In this document: piece after piece, positions 8,969 through 17,585 of the stretch | How positions within the stretch are numbered: the first letter of the stretch is position 1 | Layout: each line of letters begins with the position of its first letter | Source of the DNA: Mycobacterium kansasii ATCC 12478 | GTDB taxonomy: Bacteria > Actinomycetota > Actinomycetes > Mycobacteriales > Mycobacteriaceae | Direction of reading: 5' to 3' | DNA: 64,000 nt | Assembly: GCF_000157895.3 (NCBI RefSeq) | Contig: NC_022663.1 | Coordinates: 2,480,001-2,544,000, forward strand | The notes under the pieces: model-generated | What the model was told of the DNA's origin: nothing | Database searches by the model: none | What the model saw: only the letters and a program-made list of their open reading frames with translations | Translations under genes and position numbers: made by a program

Positions 8969-10165
8969 ATGTCGTTTGTGATCGCGGTGCCGGAGTTGAT
9001 GGCCGCAGCGGCCACGGACTTGGCGGGAATCGGTTCGACGATCGGGGCGGCCAACGCCGCGGCGGCGGGCAACGTCGAGTCGGTGCTGGCCGCGGGCGCT
9101 GATGAGGTGTCGGCGGCGGTGGCGGCGGTGTTTGGCGCGCACGCCCAGTCCTATCGAGCGGTGAGTGCGCGGGCGGCGGCGTTTCATGACCAGCTTGTGC
9201 AGGCCTTGGCCGCCGGCGGGGGGTCCTATGCGGCCGCCGAGGCCGCCAGCGCCGCGTCGATAACCAGTCCGCTGCTTAACGCACTCAACGCGCCCTTCCT
9301 GGCCGCTACCGGGCGCCCGCTGATCGGCAACGGCGCCAATGCGGCGGCGGGGTCCGGGGCAGCCGGCGGGGCCGGCGGGTGGTTGTACGGCAACGGCGGC
9401 GCGGGCGGGTCCGGCACGGTTGGCGGTGCCGGGGGGGCCGCCGGGCTGTTCGGCAACGGCGGCGCCGGCGGCGCCGCACTCGTCGGCGGCGGGGCCGGCG
9501 GTGCGGGCGGGGCTGGCGGGTTGTTGTTCGGCATCGGCGGCGCCGGCGGCACGGGCGCCAGCAACGCTGTGGGCGGGGCCGGCGGGGCCGGCGGGATCGG
9601 CGGGCTGTTCGGCGCGGGCGGGCCCGGCGGGGCCGGCGGGCTCAGCATCTTGGCCGGCGGCACGGGCGGGGCCGGCGGGGCCGGCGGCGCCGGCTTGCTG
9701 TTCGGCACCGGCGGCACCGGTGGGGCCGGCGGCAGCCAAACTGCTGGCGGCACAGGCGGGGTCGGCGGGGCCGGTGGCAACGCCGGCATCCTCTTCGGCT
9801 CCGGCGGCGCCGGCGGGGCCGGCGGGTTCGGCAGCGGCCTCGGGGCCGTCGGCGGGGCCGGCGGTGCCGGCGGCAACGCCGGCATGCTCTCCGGCGATGG
9901 CGGGGCCGGCGGCACCGGCGGGTTCGGCCCCGCAACCGGTGGGGTCGGGGGCACCGGCGGCAAGGCCGGGCTGTTCGGCGACGGCGGTGGCGGCGGTGCC
10001 GGCGGGGAGAGCTTTGGGACCGGCGGCAAAGGCGGGGCCGGCGGCGACGCCATGCTGATCGGCAACGGCGGTAACGGCGGTAAGGGTGGGACGGGCTTCG
10101 TGGCCGGCACCGGTGGCACCCCCGGCGCCGGGGGGATACTGCTCGGCCTGGACGGGTTGACCTAG
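8969..10165 (+). CDS. PE_PGRS family protein
   Basis: 398 aa. The first ~95 residues form a PE domain (MSFVIAVPELMAAAATDLAGIGS), the secretion-targeting helical hairpin of type VII (ESX-5) substrates. A GRPLIGNG linker follows, and then about 260 residues of GGAGG/GGTGG repeats that form glycine-rich PGII-type sheets in this family. It ends in LLGLDGLT. The ATG has a strong GGGAGGT eight bases upstream. The 150 bases before it, after the IS110 remnant, look like the conserved leader found upstream of many PE_PGRS genes. Surface-associated in known members; the specific role is unknown. Confidence 0.93.
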   Translation: MSFVIAVPELMAAAATDLAGIGSTIGAANAAAAGNVESVLAAGADEVSAAVAAVFGAHAQSYRAVSARAAAFHDQLVQALAAGGGSYAAAEAASAASITSPLLNALNAPFLAATGRPLIGNGANAAAGSGAAGGAGGWLYGNGGAGGSGTVGGAGGAAGLFGNGGAGGAALVGGGAGGAGGAGGLLFGIGGAGGTGASNAVGGAGGAGGIGGLFGAGGPGGAGGLSILAGGTGGAGGAGGAGLLFGTGGTGGAGGSQTAGGTGGVGGAGGNAGILFGSGGAGGAGGFGSGLGAVGGAGGAGGNAGMLSGDGGAGGTGGFGPATGGVGGTGGKAGLFGDGGGGGAGGESFGTGGKGGAGGDAMLIGNGGNGGKGGTGFVAGTGGTPGAGGILLGLDGLT

Positions 10166-10335
10166 CCGGCAAGCCGCGGCCACGCATTTCTTTCGCGACG
10201 TCCACCAGGCCTGAGCGGCGGCCAGCGTCGGCAGCATTCGGTCGTCGGCGTCTGGTGTATCGGGGGACATGTCCGGCCCAGGCGTTCTGCTTGGATTCGG
10301 GGCGCGCTCGATCGACCACGCCTACCCTTCGGCCT

Positions 10336-11280
10336 ATGTACTTCGCCGGTGTGGACCTCGCCTGGGCGGGCCGCAATCCCACGGGTGTTGCGGTGATCGA
10401 CGACGACGGCGTGCTGGTGCGCGTGCGTGCCGTCCGCGACGACGCGGAGGTGCTGGCGGCGTTGCGGCCGTACACCGCCGGCCCTTGCCGGGTCGCGTTC
10501 GACGCGCCGCTGGTGGTGACCAACCCGTCCGGTCAACGGCCGGCCGAGACCGCACTCAACCGCGACTTCCGCGCATTCGAGGCTGGTGCGTATCCGACGA
10601 ACGCCGGAAGACCCGAGTTCGCCGACGGCCCGCGCGCGGCACGGCTGTCCGGTGCGCTGGGCCTGGATATGGATCCGTTCTCGGCGGGCCCCCGGCGGGC
10701 CATCGAGGTCTACCCGCATGCGGCGACGGTGGCGCTGTTTCGGCTGTCCCGCACGCTGAAGTACAAGGCCAAGCCCGGCCGCAGTGCCGAACAGCTCAAA
10801 TCGGAGCTGCTGCGGTTGATGGACGGCATCGAGGGACTGGAAAAGACGTCACCGCCGCTGCGCGTGACCGGCCATGCCGACTGGCTCTCGTTGCGCCGGC
10901 AGGTGCAGGCCGCCGTGCGCAAGTGCGAGCTGCGCCGCGCCGAAGACCCCATCGACGCCGTGGTCTGCGCATACGTAGCCCGGTACGCCGAACGCCGCCC
11001 GTCCGACATCACCGTCTACGGAGACTTCGCGACCGGCTACGTCGTCACGCCGACGTTGCCCGCGGCGCTACACCCGGATCGGCCGTTGGTCGACCGGCGC
11101 AAGCACATCGATGAGATCGACCACGGTTGCCAGCGCGGCGCCGCGCGCGTCGCGCCCTTCGACCAGCGCGGAGACCACCGAACCGTCGACCGCGCAGATC
11201 AGGGTGCACACCAGTTCGATGCGCACGGACCGGCCGGATCGCTCGATGGCCTCGGCAACCCCCTCGGCGCGCTGGCGTAG
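10336..11280 (+). CDS. DUF429 protein (Rv0776c-like), predicted RNase H-fold nuclease
   Basis: 314 aa from the ATG at 10336 (MYFAGVDLAWAGRN). The VDLAWAG start, VAFDAPL and EVYPHAA motifs and a DPIDAVVCAYVA segment are characteristic of DUF429, which has a predicted RNase H-like fold with conserved acidic residues. No activity is established. The last ~70 codons lie antisense to the end of the following TetR gene and look unlike the rest of the domain. The family domain seems to end near residue 245, so the extra tail may be a recent read-through after loss of an earlier stop. Confidence 0.75.
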   Translation: MYFAGVDLAWAGRNPTGVAVIDDDGVLVRVRAVRDDAEVLAALRPYTAGPCRVAFDAPLVVTNPSGQRPAETALNRDFRAFEAGAYPTNAGRPEFADGPRAARLSGALGLDMDPFSAGPRRAIEVYPHAATVALFRLSRTLKYKAKPGRSAEQLKSELLRLMDGIEGLEKTSPPLRVTGHADWLSLRRQVQAAVRKCELRRAEDPIDAVVCAYVARYAERRPSDITVYGDFATGYVVTPTLPAALHPDRPLVDRRKHIDEIDHGCQRGAARVAPFDQRGDHRTVDRADQGAHQFDAHGPAGSLDGLGNPLGALA

Positions 11281-11685
11281 GTTGCGGCGCATGCTTTCCC
11301 GCAACGCGGGCAGGCGGGTACAGGCGATATGCCGCTCGTATCGCGATATCAGCTGTTCGGCGAGCCCCGGGCCGTCCACGTCCCCCACAAGCAGGTCGAC
11401 CAGCACTTCACCGGTGGTCTCGGGTCCCCGTCGCCGCCGCGGCAGCGCGTTGACCCGCGCCCGTAACTGCGCCACCTCGATCATCCCGATGTGTTCGACC
11501 GCGCGGGCGATCAGATCATCGAGGGACGAAAAGTAGTAAGTGGTAGAGGCCAACGGCAGTCCGGCGCGCCGGGCGACGGCCCGGTGACGTACTGCTTCGA
11601 ATCCGCCCTCGCCAAGCAGCTCGGCAGCGGCGCTGACCAACGCATACCGCCGACGTTCTCCTTTTGGAGTAACAGCTGCCGTCAC
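11068..11685 (-). CDS. TetR-family transcriptional regulator (Rv0775-like)
   Basis: 205 aa. An N-terminal helix-turn-helix spans roughly residues 8-55 (LVSAAAELLGEGGFEAVRHRAVARRAGLPLASTTYYF, cited here only by its ends as positions 11520-11665). It is followed by an all-helical ligand/dimerisation domain. I chose the GTG at 11685 because it gives the length of Rv0775; a GTG two codons earlier is also possible, and the frame is open well upstream. It is divergent from the esterase gene, which is therefore its most likely target, together with ggtA downstream of it. Its 3' end overlaps the DUF429 gene by 213 bases. Confidence 0.85.
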   Translation of the reverse strand: MTAAVTPKGERRRYALVSAAAELLGEGGFEAVRHRAVARRAGLPLASTTYYFSSLDDLIARAVEHIGMIEVAQLRARVNALPRRRRGPETTGEVLVDLLVGDVDGPGLAEQLISRYERHIACTRLPALRESMRRNLRQRAEGVAEAIERSGRSVRIELVCTLICAVDGSVVSALVEGRDARGAALATVVDLIDVLAPVDQRPIRV

Positions 11686-11746
11686 GCCCACCCATGCTGC
11701 CAGTGAAATTGGTACTACATTGCCATTTTCGCTAAACGGCCATGGC

Positions 11747-12658
11747 ATGATGGCCCGCATGCCGGACTTAAGTCGCCGCGCCGTGCTCGGCCTTGGCGCC
11801 AGCGCGACCCTTGGCGCAGGCGGCGTATTCGCACTCGACATGCTGCTCCAGCCACGGACTTCGCATGCCACTCCGGCGCCGGCGATTGGCACAAACGTTC
11901 CGTTGGCGCCGACACGACCGCTCGATCCACCGCCACCGGCTCAGGCCGCGCCGACGATGACGACCGGCTCGTTCGTATCGGCGGCGCGGGGGGGAATATC
12001 GACCAACTGGGCCATCGCCCGTCCGCCCGGCCAGACCAAGCCGCTGCGGCCGGTGATCGCGCTGCACGGCAAGGGCAGCGACGCGGCCACCGTGATGGCC
12101 GGCGGCGTCGAACAGGGCCTGGCACAAGCCGTCAACGCCGGGCTACCGCCGTTTGCTGTGGTCGCCGTCGACGGGGGCGGCAGCTACTGGCATAAACGGG
12201 CTTCCGGCGAGGATTCCGGGGCCATGGTGCTCAGTGAGCTCATCCCGCTGCTGGACACCCATAACCTGGACACCTCGCGGGTGGCATTTCTGGGCTGGTC
12301 GATGGGCGGTTACGGGGCGTTACTGCTCGGCGGCCGACTCGGACCGGCTCGGACCGCGGCGATATGCGCGGTGAGCCCGGCGCTATGGCTGACGGCCGGC
12401 GCGGCCGCACCCGGCGCGTTCGACGGAGCCGACGACTTTGCCGCGAACTCGGTGTTCGGCATGCCCGCGCTGGGTTCCATTCCAATCCGGGTGGATTGCG
12501 GCGACAGCGATCCCTTTTATTCGGCGACCAAACAGTTCATCGCTCAACTACCGAACCCGCCCGCGGGCGGGTTCTCCCCCGGCGGGCACAACGGCGGGTT
12601 TTGGAGCTCACAGCTGCCCGCCGAGTTGACCTGGATGGCACCGCTGCTGACGGCGTGA
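11747..12658 (+). CDS. Exported alpha/beta-hydrolase esterase (Rv0774c-like)
   Basis: 303 aa. The N-terminus has a twin-arginine type signal (LSRRAVLGLGAS) followed by a hydrophobic stretch and a Pro-rich linker, so it is probably exported by Tat. The hydrolase core shows RPVIALHGKGSDA, the nucleophile elbow GWSMGGYGALLLGG, a later DSDPF segment for the Asp, and HNGGFW for the His. This places it among esterase-D/acetyl-xylan-esterase-like enzymes. The start gives the same length as Rv0774c. ggtA follows after 26 bases, so the two are probably co-transcribed. Confidence 0.85.
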   Translation: MMARMPDLSRRAVLGLGASATLGAGGVFALDMLLQPRTSHATPAPAIGTNVPLAPTRPLDPPPPAQAAPTMTTGSFVSAARGGISTNWAIARPPGQTKPLRPVIALHGKGSDAATVMAGGVEQGLAQAVNAGLPPFAVVAVDGGGSYWHKRASGEDSGAMVLSELIPLLDTHNLDTSRVAFLGWSMGGYGALLLGGRLGPARTAAICAVSPALWLTAGAAAPGAFDGADDFAANSVFGMPALGSIPIRVDCGDSDPFYSATKQFIAQLPNPPAGGFSPGGHNGGFWSSQLPAELTWMAPLLTA

Positions 12659-12684
12659 CCGCCAGGGCATGCGAGGATCGCCCG

Positions 12685-14277
12685 GTGAACCCGTCTGGAA
12701 GACCGTTCGGTTGGAGTTTTCCCTACGCCTGGCCACGAATGCCGATCCTGGGCCGAAACGTCGTCGCCACCTCACAGCCGCTCGCCGCCCAGGCCGGTCT
12801 GCGGATGCTCGCCGAAGGGGGGAACGCGGTAGACGCCGCTATCGCCACCGCCATCACCCTGACACTGGTGGAACCGGTGTCCAACGGCATCGGCTCCGAT
12901 GCCTTCGCCGTCGTCTGGGACGGCACGCGGCTACACGGGTTGAATGCCTCCGGCCGCTCACCTGCGGCGTGGACGCCGGAATACTTCGGCGGCAACGGCG
13001 TTCCCGCGCTCGGCTGGAATTCGGTGACGGTACCGGGTGCCGTGTCGGCGTGGACCGATCTGCACGCGGAGTTCGGAAACCTACCGTTCGAACGACTTTT
13101 TGAGCCGGCTATCTCTCACGGCCGCAAGGGGTTTCCGGTGTCACCGATCGTCGCCGCGCAATGGGAGGCTCAGGTACCCCTGCTCGCGTCGCAGCCCGGG
13201 TTCGCCGAGGCGTTCCTGCCCGGTGGCCGCGCGCCAAAACCCGGTGAGCTGTTCAGGTTTCCAGACCACGCGGACACCCTGGAGAAGATCGCCGCCACCC
13301 ATGGTGAAGCGTTCTACCGGGGAGAGCTGGCCGAAAAGCTCGAAGCGCACGCCAGAGCCAACGGCGCCGCGATGCGAGTCAGCGACCTGGCCGCCCATCG
13401 CAGCGACTGGGTGGGCACCATCACTGGCACATACCGCGGCTACACCATTCACGAGATCCCGCCCAACGGCCAGGGCATCGTCGCCCTGATCGCGCTCGGG
13501 ATACTCGAGCAGTTCGACATGGCCTCGCTGCCAGTCGATTCCGCGGACAGCGTGCATCTGCAGATCGAGGCGCTCAAACTCGCGTTCGCCGATGCGCAGG
13601 CTTATGTCGCCGACATCGACCACATGCCGCTGCTTCCGGAGCACCTGCTCGACGAACAGTACCTGCGGGGGCGCGCCGCGCTGATCGATCTCAAACACGC
13701 CAAGCCGGCGTCGGCTGGAAGTCCAAGGGGCGGCACCGTGTATCTCACCGCAGCAGATGCCTCCGGAATGATGGTGTCGATGATCCAGTCGAACTACCTG
13801 GGCTTCGGGTCCGGCGTGGTGGTGCCGGGAACCGGCATCTCACTGCAGAATCGCGGCTCGGGTTTTGTTGCGACGCAAGGTCATCCGAACCAGGTCGGAC
13901 CTGGCAAGCGGCCCTTCCACACCATCATCCCGGGGTTCGTGACCAAGGACGGCGCGCCGGTGCTGAGTTTCGGCGTGATGGGTGGCCAGATGCAACCACA
14001 AGGCCACGTGCAGGTGCTGGTCCGCATCGCCGACTACGGCCAGAACCCCCAGACGGCGTGCGACGGCCCCCGATTCCGGTGGGTGCAGGGACTGCAGGTC
14101 TGCTGCGAAAACGGCTTTCCGCCGGCAACACTCGACGACTTGCGCAGGCGCGGGCATGAGCTGGTCACGGTGGACGACTACAACCAGTTCGGCAGCTGCC
14201 AGGCGATCTGGCGTCTCGATGACGGATATGTCGCGGCCAGTGACCCGCGCCGCGACGGTCAGGCTGTGGCGTTCTGA
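12685..14277 (+). CDS. ggtA: Gamma-glutamyltransferase family protein
   Basis: 530 aa, GTG start preceded by GAGGA at good spacing. GGT-fold enzymes mature by autocleavage ahead of a threonine nucleophile; here SPRGGTVYLTAADASGMM contains the expected Thr. This is followed by NYLGFGSGVVVPGTGISLQNRG, which forms the substrate pocket. The N-terminal half has GGNAVDAAIATAITLTLVEP, another family signature. No signal peptide is visible, unlike periplasmic GGT (GgtB), so it may act on gamma-glutamyl or acyl-amide bonds in the cytosol. Matches Rv0773c in place and type. Confidence 0.9.
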   Translation: MNPSGRPFGWSFPYAWPRMPILGRNVVATSQPLAAQAGLRMLAEGGNAVDAAIATAITLTLVEPVSNGIGSDAFAVVWDGTRLHGLNASGRSPAAWTPEYFGGNGVPALGWNSVTVPGAVSAWTDLHAEFGNLPFERLFEPAISHGRKGFPVSPIVAAQWEAQVPLLASQPGFAEAFLPGGRAPKPGELFRFPDHADTLEKIAATHGEAFYRGELAEKLEAHARANGAAMRVSDLAAHRSDWVGTITGTYRGYTIHEIPPNGQGIVALIALGILEQFDMASLPVDSADSVHLQIEALKLAFADAQAYVADIDHMPLLPEHLLDEQYLRGRAALIDLKHAKPASAGSPRGGTVYLTAADASGMMVSMIQSNYLGFGSGVVVPGTGISLQNRGSGFVATQGHPNQVGPGKRPFHTIIPGFVTKDGAPVLSFGVMGGQMQPQGHVQVLVRIADYGQNPQTACDGPRFRWVQGLQVCCENGFPPATLDDLRRRGHELVTVDDYNQFGSCQAIWRLDDGYVAASDPRRDGQAVAF

Positions 14278-14422
14278 CCCAGCGGTGTCCGCAGGAGTTC
14301 GGCTACTTTTCCCTGCGCGGCTGCGGTCCAATTTTGGGTTGCCAACAGCGGCGGTTTGCTGAGCACCTAGCCGGGTACCCGGCGGGCAAGACTCGCAGGT
14401 ACAGGGGGTAGGCGGGACGGCG

Positions 14423-14826
14423 CAGCAATTCAGCGAGCAGCGGGAAACGCTCGTCGTCGCGATACACCGCATGTTCGAGGCCGGGTGATGTCCCATGCCG
14501 GACATGCGAGCGCCTCCGTCCGCCTCGTCAACGAGCGCATGCTGCTCACCGCATCGGGCAGGGTGCGGAACCTCACCACCGATCGGCTCGCCGTCGTCGA
14601 CCACGACGGCAAACCGCTCGACGGACAGCTTGAGCCCGCCGTCGCCGAGATTGTTCCCATGCACGCCGCGGTGTATCGGGCCCGGCCAAACGTGGGCGGC
14701 GTTATCCACACTCACTCCCCGGCGGTTACCGCATTCGCCCTCGCACACCGCCCGCTGCCCTGCCGTTACGAGGCGCTGCTGCGTTTCGGCCAAGCCACAG
14801 CTGCGCCTGTGGTGCCGTGGGCACCC
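14423..14826 (+). pseudogene. Class II aldolase/adducin family gene, frameshifted and truncated
   Basis: Positions 14423-14482 read QQFSEQRETLVVAIHRMFEAG. A missing base at about 14483 then shifts the frame, and the protein continues as MSHAGHASASVRL... up to RYEALLRFG near 14790. The combined sequence is the N-terminal half of a fuculose-phosphate-aldolase-like protein, with the metal-binding HTH motif in VIHTHSPAVTAFA. After about 14826 similarity stops, so the C-terminal half with the third metal ligand is gone. It marks the left edge of the accessory island. Confidence 0.7.
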
Positions 14827-15143
14827 CAAGTGTGTCCGTGTCACAGGCTGCCAGGTCACTCTCAATTAGCCATCCGCGGCACCGCGCCGGCGTTCTGGGT
14901 AGAACGCCACCTGCGACCCACGCGGTGGGGGGCGCGGAACAACCAGGATGTGCGTGGCCAGCGATGCCCGTGGGCATGGCAAGTGCCGACGGCAGTTGCA
15001 CGGGTCTACCAGGTCAGGTGGGAAGCGGTGGCCGACAGGATGGCAAGCGTCAGCGTCCTGATTATCGAGATTGTCTCCCGGTATGCCGTCTTCGTAGCGA
15101 CACCCGTGGGTGGTTTGACCAGCTCACGATCCCCGGCGCCATA
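14827..15143. other. Region without a recognisable gene
   Basis: About 320 bases between the aldolase remnant and the small-protein promoter. The six frames give only short reading frames with no hydrophobic segment, motif or Shine-Dalgarno that would support a gene. It is probably rearranged junction DNA. Confidence 0.4.
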
Positions 15144-15168
15144 ATACCCATACGGGTATCGGTATAGT
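15144..15168 (+). promoter_or_regulatory. CsoR/CstR-like operator with leaderless promoter
   Basis: ATACCC-ATAC-GGGTAT (15144-15159) is a perfect 6-bp inverted repeat with a 4-base spacer. It resembles operators of the CsoR/RcnR/CstR repressor family, which sense copper, nickel or persulfide. It is followed by TATAGT (15163-15168), a TANNNT -10 element ending six bases before an ATG. A bound repressor would therefore block RNA polymerase directly. No CsoR-type regulator gene is visible in this window. Confidence 0.55.
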
Positions 15169-15174
15169 GCGGAT

Positions 15175-15411
15175 ATGAACAACACACCGCCGTGCAACGA
15201 CGTGATGGACCTGGCGCAGTGGTTGATCGCGGAGAACGGCTACTACACCAATTGCATCCACTCGGCCTGGTACCAAAACCAGACGGAGCTGACCGCCAAA
15301 CTCCATGAAGCTCAAGAACGCAACGAGCGTCTGGCGACCGCGAACACCGAGCTGCAAGAGCGCCTCGACAGTCTCACCGAGGCTGACGCCACGCTGCTAG
15401 GTGAGGCGTAA
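15175..15411 (+). CDS. Small hypothetical protein, leaderless
   Basis: 78 aa. No Shine-Dalgarno, but the -10 element upstream predicts that the mRNA begins with this ATG. Residues 1-35 contain two Cys (positions 7 and 27) and several aromatic residues (ENGYYTNCIHSAWY). Residues 38-70 are a likely coiled coil (heptads of Leu/Ala with Glu/Lys/Arg). I do not recognise a family. The CsoR/CstR-like operator and the neighbouring sulfur-transport genes hint at a role in metal or sulfur stress, but this is inference only. Confidence 0.6.
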   Translation: MNNTPPCNDVMDLAQWLIAENGYYTNCIHSAWYQNQTELTAKLHEAQERNERLATANTELQERLDSLTEADATLLGEA

Positions 15412-15616
15412 GCCTCAGTGAGCCTGGCAGGGGTCAAGCCAAATGCCAGCACCATTTTCCGCTACCGATACGCAGTGGTGCGCGCAAGCTGCGGCCGTCA
15501 TGCGTCGATCCAGGTAGGCGGTCGCACCGATGTGACGAACACATCCACACCTCGCTGGTATCCCGCTGGCGATGACGGCTATCACGCTCATCGTCGTGGG
15601 TACACATAGGAGCACC

Positions 15617-17344
15617 ATGACTGCCGAAGCGCCGCCTGCCGCACCGTTGTACCCGCGCCGCCCGTTTCCGGCCCGGTCGGGCCCGAAGGGCGCGCTGGTC
15701 TACAAGTTGGTCACAACAACTGATCACAAGACGATCGGCGTCATGTACGTCGTCACCAGCTATGCGTTGTTTTTTGTGGCTGGACTGATGGCGTTGCTGA
15801 TCCGCACCGAGCTCGCCGCGCCGGGCCTGCAGTTCCTGTCCAACGAGCAGTACAACCAGCTGTTCACCATGCACGGCACCATCATGTTGCTGCTGTATGC
15901 CACACCAATCGTTTTCGGCTTTGCCAACCTGGTGCTGCCGCTGCAGATCGGCGCCCCCGATGTGGCATTCCCGCGGCTGAATGCCTTCTCATACTGGTTG
16001 TTCTTGTTCGGCGCACTGATCACTCTCGCAGGTTTCATCACCCCGGGCGGCGCCGCCGACTTCGGCTGGACCGCCTACACCCCGCTGAGCAACGCCATAC
16101 ATAGCCCTGGCGCTGGCGGCGACCTGTGGATCATGGGACTGATCGTCGCCGGGCTGGGCACCATCCTCGGTGCGGTCAACATGATCACCACCGTGGTGAG
16201 TATGCGTGCGCCCGGGATGACGATGTTTCGGATGCCGATTTTCACCTGGAACATCCTGGTGACCTCGATCCTCGTGCTGATAGCCTTTCCGCCCCTGACC
16301 GCCGCACTATTCGCCTTGGCCTATGACCGCCACCTCGGGGCCCATATCTATGACCCGGCAAACGGCGGCCCAATTCTGTGGCAGCACCTGTTCTGGTTCT
16401 TCGGCCATCCCGAGGTCTACATCGTGGCGCTGCCGTTCTTCGGGATCGTTACCGAGATCATCCCGGTGTTCAGCCGCAAACCAATCTTCGGCTACACCAC
16501 CTTGGTGTACGCCACTCTCGGGATTGCCGGGCTGTCGATGACGGTGTGGGCTCATCACATGTTCGCCACCGGAGCCGTTCTCCTGCCGTTCTTTTCGCTC
16601 ACCTCGTACTTGATCGCGGTGCCCACCGGCATCAAGTTCTTCAACTGGATCGGCACCATGTGGAAGGGGCAGTTGACCTTTGAAACGCCCATGCTATGGG
16701 CGTTCGGCTTTCTGGTCACCTTCCTGCTCGGTGGGCTGTCCGGTGTGCTGCTGGCGAGCCCGCCGCTGGATTTCCATGTTCATGACACCTATTTCGTGGT
16801 CGCCCACTTCCACTACGTGCTCTTCGGCACCATCGTGTTCGCCTCGTTCGGCGGGGTGTACTTCTGGTTTCCGAAGATGACCGGCCGTCTGCTGGATGAG
16901 CGGCTGGGCAAGCTCCACTTCTGGTTGACCCTCATCGGCTTCCATACCACGTTTCTGGTGCAACATTGGCTGGGCAATATGGGTATGCCACGGCGCTACG
17001 CGGACTATCTGGCCACCGACGGGTTCCAGCCGCTCAACATCGTCTCCACCATCGGGGCGCTCATCCTCGGAGTGTCGATGTTGCCGTTCGTGTGGAACGT
17101 GTTCAAGAGCTGGCGCTACGGCGAACCGGTGAGCGTCGATGATCCGTGGGGATACGGCAATTCGCTGGAGTGGGCCACCACCTGCCCACCGCCCCGGCAC
17201 AATTTCACCGAACTGCCCCGCGTCCGATCTGAACGTCCCGCTTTCGAATTGCACTACCCGCACATGGTGCCGCGCATGCGTGAGGAGTTGCACCTCGGCC
17301 ACCACACCCGGGAAGGGCAATCGCCAGTCGTGCATCCACCGTGA
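15617..17344 (+). CDS. ctaD: Cytochrome c oxidase subunit I (aa3 type), extra copy
   Basis: 575 aa, ATG at 15617 with AGGAG five bases upstream. Twelve transmembrane helices. Haem and copper ligands are all present: His in TMHGTIML (haem a), the CuB/Tyr segment FGHPEVYIVALPFFG, the two His of WAHHMF, and the His pair of VHDTYFVVAHFHYVLFG. Catalyses oxygen reduction coupled to proton pumping. It stands alone: no ctaC, ctaE or ctaF lies nearby. In M. tuberculosis the single ctaD (Rv3043c) is elsewhere, so this is probably a second, island-borne copy that would have to assemble with the core subunits. Confidence 0.93.
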   Translation: MTAEAPPAAPLYPRRPFPARSGPKGALVYKLVTTTDHKTIGVMYVVTSYALFFVAGLMALLIRTELAAPGLQFLSNEQYNQLFTMHGTIMLLLYATPIVFGFANLVLPLQIGAPDVAFPRLNAFSYWLFLFGALITLAGFITPGGAADFGWTAYTPLSNAIHSPGAGGDLWIMGLIVAGLGTILGAVNMITTVVSMRAPGMTMFRMPIFTWNILVTSILVLIAFPPLTAALFALAYDRHLGAHIYDPANGGPILWQHLFWFFGHPEVYIVALPFFGIVTEIIPVFSRKPIFGYTTLVYATLGIAGLSMTVWAHHMFATGAVLLPFFSLTSYLIAVPTGIKFFNWIGTMWKGQLTFETPMLWAFGFLVTFLLGGLSGVLLASPPLDFHVHDTYFVVAHFHYVLFGTIVFASFGGVYFWFPKMTGRLLDERLGKLHFWLTLIGFHTTFLVQHWLGNMGMPRRYADYLATDGFQPLNIVSTIGALILGVSMLPFVWNVFKSWRYGEPVSVDDPWGYGNSLEWATTCPPPRHNFTELPRVRSERPAFELHYPHMVPRMREELHLGHHTREGQSPVVHPP

Positions 17345-17585
17345 GCGACCGAAGATGTTTCCGGCCGCACCGACGCGCGCGGGCGACCAGCCGAACGGTG
17401 CCTGGGCTCCCCGCCGGCGGTGTGCGCGCCGCCCGGAACCGGCAAAGGTGGTCCCGGCTGACCGTGGGCCCGGGTGGGAAGGTCGCTCGGCCCCCAGCGC
17501 CTGGGACCGATACCTCCTATCACGCGTCACGGAGTTCTAATGTCGAACGTGCTGAACACAATTCCCTAGGAAACGAGGCAGCAAA
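17345..17585. other. Intergenic region between ctaD and the stress protein
   Basis: Short frames run through it, including one opening with GTG on the ctaD stop codon. They are Arg-rich, lack recognisable features and run into the next gene, so I do not call them. The promoter of the universal stress protein gene should be here. Confidence 0.35.

Noticed and set aside
9226..10119. Long minus-strand Pro-rich open frame opposite the PE_PGRS gene, and similar frames opposite 56270-58768
   Set aside because: Mirror image of the GGC-GGC repeats; no start signal and no non-repetitive sequence.
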